Source: Polyporus tsugae (Eukaryota > Basidiomycota > Agaricomycetes > Polyporales > Polyporaceae). Taken from it: DNA of 64,000 nt. The translations under genes and the position numbers were made by a program. The notes below the pieces were generated by a model. It was given only the letters and a program-made list of their open reading frames with translations, was not told where the DNA came from and did not search any database. Shown one piece after another: positions 55,844 through 64,000 of the stretch; position 1 is the first letter of the stretch, and each line of letters begins with the position of its first letter. The DNA lies in contig JAHRBS010000010.1 in NCBI GenBank assembly GCA_024305745.1, positions 1,867,501 to 1,931,500 on the forward strand. Direction: 5' to 3'.

Positions 55844-58800
55844 ATGGCCCGCGACAGCCCATCTTCACGCAGGACCCGCCCACCGCGTCTTGACGGCATC
55901 TCCACCATGGCACCCCAGACAAGCCAAATCACGACCACCATCCTTGTCTCCAACCTACACTGCGGAAGGTGAGCTTCCTGTCGCTTCGATGTACCCTGGA
56001 CGACGCATGACATAATACGACGCACAACTAGCTGTGTTAAAACCATCCAAGATGCCCTCGCGTTGTTGTCCCCTCCCCCCTCCTCTGTCGACGTCTCCAT
56101 CGTCACTCAGTCCGTTACTGTCCATCATCCTCGCGCCCTCACACCCCCCATGCTAAAAGCCGCTATTGACGAGGCTGGGTACGACATCCTCGCTACTCCC
56201 TCCGAGGAGACTTCGTCTCCCTCGCAGCCTGGATGGTCCAACAGTCTCGCCGGACTCGCTGGCATCGCCTCTCCAAAGCAGATGAAGCACCTCGACAATT
56301 GTGAGCAATGCCGTAACGAACATTCCGGACGCGACGGCGTCGATCGTCCGTTAGAGAAAGCTGACTTCAAAGAGGTTCGTACTGACCTTGCCTCCCCCGT
56401 ATCCCGAAGTGCTCACCTTGGTCTGCGGAACGTACTAGAATATGGCGAACGACGCGTTCCAGGACGAGAAGAAGGTCTCGCTCGACTTGCCAGATAGCGC
56501 AGGTGACCATCACGCATCCGCTCCCACTGCGGCCCCTTCCCGAGTGATCCTGTCGGTTGGCGGTATGACCTGTGCCTCTTGTTCGAACGCCATAACCTCG
56601 GCAGTCTGTCAGCTCCCAGGAGTATCTGACGTCGTCATCAACCAACTTGGGAACTCGGCAACTCTAACAGTTACTCATGCCGAGGTTGCCCCTGTTGTGG
56701 TCTCGGCGATTGAAGACATCGGATACACTGCGGAGGTTGTGAGCCTCGAGCCGCTCCAGAGTGACCGTGCGCAGAAGAAAGTTCCTCGAAGGGAAAGTCA
56801 GGAGGATGGTCAAGTGCGCGTTGAGCTCTCAGTCGGCGGCATGACCTGCGCTTCGTGTATTACGACGGTGACGAGTTTGCTATCGGATATTCCGGGAGTC
56901 TCGGAGGTAGCCGTGAGCCTTATTGGCAAGTCGGCTACGGCACTCGTCGCGAGACGTGAGCTCGTTCCCCAGCTGAAAGAGGCTATCGAAGATGCGGGCT
57001 ACGAAGGAGAAGTTATCAGCATACGTTCGGTCGAACAGTCCAATGATGAAGACATTGGCCCACGCACGGTGTCCTTGCGCATCAATGGCATGTTTTGTCC
57101 GTGAGTCTTTTCCATGCTCTGACGCCTGCTAGCTGTCTAAAAGTATTGATAATCAAACAGGCACTGTCCTGGAAAGGTCATGGAGGCACTGAAAGTTCTT
57201 GGGTTGGACGTGACTATAGACAAACCACTCACCTCTCATACCGACCCCATCCTCACGCTGAGATACACGCCCACCGGTCCGGACTTGACAATACGTGCCA
57301 TCATCCAAATTATCGAGGGAGCTGGAGAGCCGCAGACGCATTTCACAGCGTCCATCTATCATCCGCCTTCCCTTGAGGACCGCGCACGGTACATGCAACG
57401 CCGCGAGCAGCGGCACATCCTATGGAGACTGCTCTTCTCCGTCGTCGCCGCCATCCCGATGTTTATCCTTGGTGTTGTGTACATGACGCTGGTGTCATCA
57501 TCGAATCCTGCCAGGATGTGGCTAGAGGAACCCATCTGGGCCGGGAACACGTCGCGAGGCGTATGGGCGATGTTTTTCATGGCGACTCCAGTGATGTTCT
57601 ACAGCGCGGGCATGTTCCACAGGCGTAGCCTCCGCGAACTCTATGCGCTTTGGCGGAGAGGGAGCCGTACGCCGGTCTGGAAGAGGTTCGTCAGGTTCGG
57701 AAGCATGAACCTTTTGGTATGTCTCTCCCACCTTGCCCCCTGCCAATGCACTGACGCCGCATATGTAGGTGTCCACGGGTGTGTCGGTCGCCTACTTTGC
57801 ATCGATCGCGCTGCTCGGTCTTGCGGCGGCACAAGCGCGGTCGACGACCGGACAAGGGGACACCACCACGTACTTCGACTCTGTCGTCTTCCTGACGATG
57901 TTCCTGTTAGCTGGTGAGGATAAAGGTCAGAGGGGATCGGCGCTCCAACTGACACAACATTCTTGCCCGTTTAGGACGGTTCCTGGAGGCGTTTAGCAAG
58001 GGCCACACTGCGGACGCGATTACCGCCCTTGGCAAGCTGCGCCCGACGTCTGCTCTGCTCGTCGTCCCTGCATCCGAGGCAGCGGAAGCCTCCACGACCA
58101 AGCTGTCACGGACCAGCTCGGGGGAGACCGCTGCCCAGGAACGCGACCCAGAGAAGGGCGATGCCGAGGACGAGGTGCAGAACCTGGCGTCGAAGCCAGG
58201 GACGAAGGTCCAGCGCATCGACGCGGAGCTCCTCGAGGTCGGCGACGTCGTGCGCGTGCTGCACGGCGCGAGCCCGCCCGCCGACGGGACCATCGTTTCC
58301 GGGGACGGCGCTGCGTTCGACGAGAGCTCGCTCACGGGCGAGTCCAGGCTCGTGAAGAAGCAGGTTGGGGAGAAGGTCTTCCTTGGTACGATCAACAAGG
58401 CCGGGGTCGTCGACGTGCGCGTGGACGAGATCGGCGGACAGACGATGCTGGACCACGTCGTGAAGGTCGTTCGCGAGGGCCAGGCCAAACGCGCGCCCAT
58501 CGAGCGGCTGGTGGATATCATCACTGGGTACTTTGTCCCCGTCGTCACCCTCTTGGCCATCGCGACCTGGGTCATTTGGCTCAGTCTCGGGTTCGGCGGC
58601 GCGCTGCCACAGGACTACCTCGACATCGAGGTCGGGGGGTGGGGTGAGTGTTTGCATGCGGTTTACGAGATGCATATACTAACTTTCTCCCACAGCGGTT
58701 TGGTCTCTCGAGTTCGCCATCGCGGTCTTCGTCGTTGCATGCCCATGCGGTATCGGCCTCGCTGCGCCCACCGCTTTGCTTGTTGGCTCAGGCCTTGCTG

Positions 58801-60136
58801 CTCAGTTCGGTATCCTTGTGCGCGGCGGAGGCGAAGCGTTCCAGGAGGCGGCTCAGCTCGACAGCATCGTGTTCGACAAAACGGGCACTTTGACGGAGGG
58901 CGGGGACCCCAAGGTGACCGACGTCGAAATCACCACGGGACACGCCGATGTCGGTCTGTCCCGAGAGGAGATCCTTGGGATCGCGATGGAGATCGAGGCC
59001 GCGAGTTCTCACCCGCTCGCAACTGCTATTCGGGGTTACTGCGAGGAGAACAACGCGAAGTCGCAGACGGCCACATCTGTCGAGGAGACCCCTGGACGCG
59101 GACTCAAGGCCTCGTTTTCATCCTTGAAGTACACGGCTGTCATCGGGAACGAGCCGTGGATGGAGCACCACCATGCGAAGGTCGACGGGAAGATATCCGA
59201 CCTTCTTCATTCGTGGAAGTCTGCAGGGAAGAGTGTCGTGCTCCTGGCCATCTGTCCCGAGCCCACCTCGTCAGCGTCTGACTTCGTCGTCGTCGCTGCG
59301 TTCGCTGTTGCTGATCCGATTCGACCAGAGGCCAAGGAAGTGCTATCGCGGCTCCAGGCGCAGGGTATGGGGACGTGGATGATTTCTGGTGACAACACGG
59401 TGACTGCGAAAGCCGTTGCACGTTCGGTGGGCATCCCTGAGACCAACGTGATTGCGGAAGTACTCCCACATCAGAAGGTAAACATAAACGGACATAGTCT
59501 CTCACCGATTTCTTGTGCTGACATGCTCTCACAGGCAGAGAAGATTCGGTGGCTACAGCACGTGGGAATGAAGCGGCCTGAGGGTGGCTTGTGGAAGTTA
59601 TTCAGTCGGCGAAGGCTGAACGAGCGCTGTGTCGTTGCGATGGTCGGCGACGGTATCAACGATGCTCCGGCTTTGACAGCTGCAGATGTGGGCATCGCTA
59701 TCGGGTCTGGGAGCGACGTTGCCATTTCGAGCGCGTCTTTCATCTTGGTGTCGTCGAACCTCCGTAGCCTGCTCACGTTGACGGACCTGTCACGAACAGT
59801 GTTCAATCGGGTCAAGTTTAACTTTGTGAGTACTTACCTTTAGAGAGAAGATGGAAATGACTTGACACACTGACCGATATACTAACTCATAGTTATGGGC
59901 ATCCGTCTACAACTTGGTTATGCTTCCGATTGCCGCAGGTGTCGTCTACCCTGCTGGGCATGCTAGACTTGCACCTGTATGGGCGTCATTAGCTATGGCA
60001 CTTTCGTGAGTAAAGACCACTTACATAATGTCTTCGAGCATTCTAACCCTTTCCTCATAGGTCTGTATCAGTAGTATGCAGCTCGCTTTTACTCAGATTA
60101 TATCGCGAACCAAAGATCTCCCTTGCATCTCGTTGA
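55844..60136 (+). CDS. CCC2: Copper-transporting P1B-type ATPase (Ccc2/ATP7 family)
   Basis: The N-terminus carries four metal-binding domains: NLHCGSC, GGMTCASCSN, GGMTCASCIT and a more distant NGMFCPHC. Membrane segments follow, then the actuator (DESSLTGES), the metal-path motif ACPCGIGLAAP, the phosphorylation motif FDKTGTLTEG, the nucleotide-domain ASSHPLATAI and the hinge GDGINDAPAL. The last two helices end with EPKISLASR and TGA 60134-60136. Ccc2-type pumps load copper into the late Golgi for multicopper oxidases such as Fet3 and laccases. I chose ATG 55844 (AAAATGG context). ATGs at 55802 and 55907 are in frame too. The first CxxC is restored by splicing AG|C across an intron at about 55969-56031. 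Confidence 0.93.
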
Positions 60137-60244
60137 ACATTGACCAGACTCATCATGTTATCTTGTTTCCCCGTAATGTATTGTATCCCATCCGAGCGCT
60201 ATTACAGAAATCTGTTTAAAGCAGTAATGTACAACAAGATATAA
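60137..60244. terminator. Short shared 3' region of two convergent genes
   Basis: Only 108 bp separate the stop of the copper ATPase from that of the gamma-tubulin complex gene, so the two 3' ends probably overlap. No discrete polyadenylation signal is certain. Confidence 0.35.
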
Positions 60245-63200
60245 TCAAGCACGCAACTGCTGGTCCTTCCTCGTCTTGTAGAAGTCCGAGAAGGAAAGGC
60301 GGATCGCCAAGAAACGGCAGTCGAGGTCGGAATGGGTCGTGAGTCCCTGAACGACGGCCTGCACGCGGTCGGAGAACGACATTCCGTAGTCTTTGACACG
60401 GGCCAGGATGCCCGGCAGAGACTCTTCGGTGTACCTGCGATCTCCGCTTTGCTCGAATCGCGTGATCACACCCTGTACACGAAGTCAGTCTCAACAGCCC
60501 TGAATGAACCAGGGAGCAACTTACCCGTGCTGCATCCTTCTCAGCGTCCCGCCTAGCCGATTCCGTTAAACAGTAGTTGTACAAATCGTCCTAGCACAAG
60601 TTCAGCACATCTCTCATCTAGCATTGCAGCATACTCACAGTGGCTTCACGGAACTGCAAAATCGACGTGAATACATCCCGGACTTGGTTGAGGAGGTTCT
60701 CTTCCCGGCCAGCCTTCGGGCTGAGCAAGAGCACCTTCTTCACCATGCGATCCAAATACGCCCGATGAGTCTCGATAAGAGCGTCGAGGTCGCCCTCCTT
60801 CTTCCCGATGAAGTTGGAGAGGTCCTGCCAAGAGCATTCGATGACCTCGAGCTGGCAGTATGCCTCGAGCTGGCGGATGAAGTGGATCATCTCGGCCATC
60901 ACAAGACGAACTTGGTGCCAGTCATAGTTGAGCTCTGCGGGTCAGAATGGCAACGGTTGCTTAGTCAGAGTCAGTCAGTAGCATGCACTAATTCCGGTGC
61001 TAACCTGGTATCCGAATGAACGTCTTGGCACCGCCAGCAGTACGCATCCAACTTGTGTTCAGTGTGCTTGCTATGCGCTTGACTTTCCAGAGGTGGTTGA
61101 ACAGCTTGAGGTACATCACCATCGCCGTTGGGTCGAGTACTGTGTCGATTGGTGCGTCAACCTTGTACTCGAGTGTGAAGACGTCCCAGCCAATCTCGCC
61201 ATGCGAGTACTCGAGCATCCGTGCGTCGAGTCGACGAAGCACATCTGGTGGATCGTTCTGAGCGTTGGATGATCGAAGAGCGGATTCCAGTGTTGCAGTG
61301 AGGTTGTGTCGATATAAGGCGTTCGCGGGACGAGACAGGCTTGGCCTATCAAATTACGTTAGTCGACAGTCGTGGTACAAGGAAATGGCACAGTACCCGA
61401 GAGTGTCCATAAGCTGCTCTGCAAAGTCGCCATAACCCAGCAAGAGGTAATGCTTCAGCGCAGATAGGTGATCCAGTAACCGATACTTCTCAAAGAAGAC
61501 ATCGAACAGACGCTGACTCGCAATCTGATACGCAGTGTCGATCGACCGCTCCAGGCCAACAATGTCGCTGTACTGCAAAGCTAGGAAACACATGAATAAA
61601 CGGCGGGGCGACATCTCTCGCGACGGCCACTCACTACCGCCAGTGTTGCTGAGCTTCTCTCGCGTCGCTACCCAGTCACTATCGTGACAACTGTACCGGA
61701 TGAAGTTCAAGCTCTTCCCCGTGGAGAAGATCTACAAACGTGTCGGTTCGTGTCATCATACCGGATTGCAGTGATGTGCATACCTTGCGCCCAAAGGTTT
61801 CCCCGACGAACGCTGGAAGCATGTCCTTCTGGAACCGGTACTTCTGTTCCCATAACTGCAGGCCACCCGCATGTTCAGACGTATCCTCTACATCGCCTCC
61901 ACCGAATCCGCCGTCGCTCGCGAGTTGTCCGACGCCCTGCAATGTCGGCTGCATGTATTGCAGATGCGCTAGTTCCGGATCGACAGCCACAAAGAATTCT
62001 GAAAACGGGTCGTATAGCTCCCCGGAGAATAGCCACTTGTGCAAAGTAGCGAAGAACGGTTTGGAAACCTAGAAGCCAGGTGTAAGATAGTAACTCGACG
62101 GACGATAAAAAGCCTAACCTCTTCGAGTAGCTGATTTGTAAACCTGCGGATGAACGGGTCGCCATTCTCTGCATAGCCATGTATAAGGTTGACCAAGGCA
62201 CCACCATGTGCGTCTGTGCACGTAAGGTTAGCCCGCATCGTCTTGAAAGCAGTGAGCAATGCAATGACCTCTGGCGCCCTCCACGCACACACTCATCATT
62301 CGCATTCGCAGTCTCCAGTCCTCGATCCACACGTCAAGTCGCTTCAGAGTCAGCCCCGTCTCCTCTTCTCGTGGTCGGCCATCGTCGACGCCGTTCGCAC
62401 GGCCGAGGTCATCTGTGGGTGGTACTCCAGCCATCTGCGACTCAAGAACGGCGATGAGCCTGTAGTATTCGGTAAGTTGCGTTTGAAGGTGGTGACAGAG
62501 GCTCTGCTCGATCATGCCGACTCCGACCTTCCCTTCTCGATCACGGACAAACGAGTCGACACGCTGATATAGGTGCCCGACTTCTGCAAGCTGGTGTATC
62601 AATGCTCGTGTGGGGGTAGGTATGTGATATCTCTTTGGAGAGTATGAGGACTGAGCGGACACGACTTTACAAGCGGACAGGCTTACTGGGTCTTCTGCGA
62701 ATACGAGCTCCTTGTTCTGATCCGGATCCTTGGACACGGAAAATTGGACATATTTTCCGGAGATCCCCTGGAGCAGGTAGAGCGTATCGCGGAGGATGAG
62801 ATGTTCGGGTATGTGTGGCTGACCTGCATGAGGTAAAGAATTCGCTCGCTTGGTCCATTCAGGAAACACGAACCTATTGATAGACGGTACTCTCGAAGAA
62901 GATCGGCTTTTGACTTCCCTTTTTGTCCCTTGGGGGGTGGTCGGAGCTCTATTGGGGTAGTTGCTTTCGACGAAGCTCTCGACGGAGGTGGGGGCGCAAG
63001 TGAGGGGAGGAAGGAGGAGGGTAAGGGTGTGGGTGTGGGAGTCGACCCAAGAGAGTATAGGAATTGGAGGGAGGCGTGTTTTCTGTTCAACACAGGCTTC
63101 ACAGAGAGGTCTGAGCTCCATAATAGCGACAGGCAATATGCACGCGAACCTGATCCAATAACCTTGACAACAAGTTGGTGAAGCGGAGGGTACTTGAGCT

Positions 63201-63536
63201 GCCTGAGGCTGTCTGGAGAACTGGGCAAGGTTTGAGTGAGCCCGAGGGAGGGCATGGAGGAAGGTACCAACGATGGCGCTTTATCAAATCTTGCAAATGC
63301 CCTAAATCCTTCTCAACGGTGTGTCCTATGTGGCTGCGCGTGAACGTGAGTCCTCGACGCGCTTCTCGGCTCGGGTGTTTGAACGCAGTCCAAGCTCTCG
63401 AGAGGTATATCTAAATAAACGGGAGTTACCTGCTCAAGATCTCTTCGCAATGAGCCACTAGCTGGCGTTTTAGTCGTTCATCTTGTCGCGCGGCGGGGAC
63501 GAGCGAGTAAACGAGAGATTCAAGTGTAGCAGACAT
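60245..63536 (-). CDS. Gamma-tubulin complex component 3 (GCP3/Spc98/Alp6)
   Basis: Starts at ATG 63536 (MSATLESLVYSLVPAARQ) and ends at TGA 60245-60247, with many short introns. Conserved GCP3 blocks appear in order: DTLYLLQGISGKYVQF, ALIHQLAEVGHLYQRVDSFV, IHGYAENGDPFIRRFTNQLL, LHKWLFSGELYDPFSEFFV, then WEQKYRFQKDMLPAF, GKSLNFIRYSC, HLSALKHYLLLGYGDF, DVFTLEYKVDAPIDTV, and FNHLWKVKRIASTLN in the C-terminal GRIP2 domain that binds gamma-tubulin. GCP2 and GCP3 form the small complex that nucleates microtubules at spindle pole bodies. The match is better to GCP3 than GCP2 because of the GDPFIR and LYDPFSEFFV segments. It appears complete. Confidence 0.9.
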
Positions 63537-63677
63537 GGCAGATCATAGTCAAGCAGTGTGGCTATAGCCGCGTCGGGGCGCGACGCGGGACTCGCCCTAA
63601 GCTAAGCCACCCACGCGTTTACCGACCGTCTGATTATGATGTTGTCTTTTGCACTCACTCTCGAGTTTAGTTACTAA

Positions 63678-63925
63678 CGTTCTGCGATATTTCGTGTTGC
63701 TTCATCATGTTTAGGAAATGCATGCGAATCCGACGATATCGATTCCTTCGAAGTCCTAGACCTTGGGCCGTCCATGGAGAATGCTGCTAAGCGCGCGTAT
63801 CTCACTCTTGTTTTCAGGCAGTTCTGGGATCCGGACTACAGAGTGGGCCGGCTCAAGAGGGCACGTCAATCTGGTGAATGTTTTGATCTATTCATGAGAC
63901 TTAGGTTGTATGCGAGGGGGTAAAA
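63678..63925 (+). CDS. J-domain-like fragment lacking HPD (partial or doubtful gene)
   Basis: An open frame with no upstream ATG encodes SFEVLDLGPSMENAAKRAY followed by LTLVFRQFWDPD. This resembles helices I-II and the loop of a DnaJ domain, but the essential HPD tripeptide reads DPD. A splice acceptor (TTTAG, ending 63714) with an upstream CTAAC suggests the exon begins at 63715, and a GT donor follows at 63874. It may be one exon of a gene continuing past the window, or a decayed copy. Confidence 0.35.
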
Positions 63926-64000
63926 CGTGCACTCTGCGATCGCGGTGGATAGAGGGCGGGAGAGAGCAGAGTTCCCGAAGCGGTCGTCATCGGTCTCAAT

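Noticed and set aside
45433..60136. An iron/copper uptake gene cluster (ferric reductase plus copper ATPase)
   Set aside because: The two genes are separated by three unrelated genes and no permease, multicopper oxidase or siderophore gene is nearby. Proximity looks accidental.
1..64000. CRISPR arrays, bacterial operons, prophage or biosynthetic clusters
   Set aside because: No direct-repeat/spacer pattern, no Shine-Dalgarno-led gene strings, and no polyketide, peptide or terpene synthase motifs were seen. The window is eukaryotic throughout.

Overview
The window looks like nuclear DNA of a filamentous basidiomycete, most likely an Agaricomycete of the wood-decay type. Genes are dense, on both strands, and cut by many 45-65 nt GT-AG introns with CT-rich 5' leaders. 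The proteins read as fungal: a Vip1/Asp1 kinase, Tpa1/Ofd1 dioxygenase, Nop13, Rcf2-type HIG1 proteins and a ferric reductase. I see no bacterial-style operons, rRNA, tRNA or CRISPR. I name no species.

Layout. 1-8190 (+): the 3' part of a very large protein that joins a VLIG/dynamin-like GTPase, Cys/His-rich modules and a C-terminal VWA domain. 8767-11343 (-): a tail-anchored coiled-coil protein of unknown role. 11859-15810 (-): a five-exon FG nucleoporin that appears to start with a membrane segment. 16513-18111 (+): cytochrome b5, then TRAPPC2L/Tca17. 18428-22000 (-): Rtp1/TANGO6. 23352-24583 (+): an orphan Ser/Thr/Gln-rich protein. 24904-26250 (-): an epoxide-hydrolase-like enzyme.

27044-35029: a complete-length Ty3/Gypsy chromovirus flanked by the 5-bp duplication CGGAG. 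It has near-identical LTRs, an 11-nt self-complementary primer site, an extra ORF before gag, and a pol frame broken by stops and active-site changes. It ends about 215 bp upstream of an Rcf2-type gene (35245-36198).

37370-38953 (+): a multi-span membrane protein with a His-rich tail. 40514-42696 (+): Tpa1/Ofd1 prolyl hydroxylase. 42946-44552 (-): Nop13-like RNA-binding protein. 45433-48321 (+): ferric reductase. 48742-49521 (-): a second Rcf2-type gene sharing intron positions with the first. 50065-50935 (+): AKTIP/FTS-like inactive E2. 51916-55355 (-): Vip1/Asp1. 55844-60136 (+): copper P-type ATPase. 60245-63536 (-): gamma-tubulin complex protein 3. The last 300 bases hold a J-domain-like fragment.

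Most of the window is conserved housekeeping sequence in no obvious pathway order. Ferric reductase and the copper ATPase both belong to reductive iron uptake biology but are 7.5 kb apart with unrelated genes between. The least ordinary items are the GTPase-VWA giant, the membrane-anchored FG nucleoporin, and the retroelement with its effect on the neighbouring Rcf2 gene. Gene ends and introns were read by eye from frame, splice consensus and family conservation; starts are less certain than stops.
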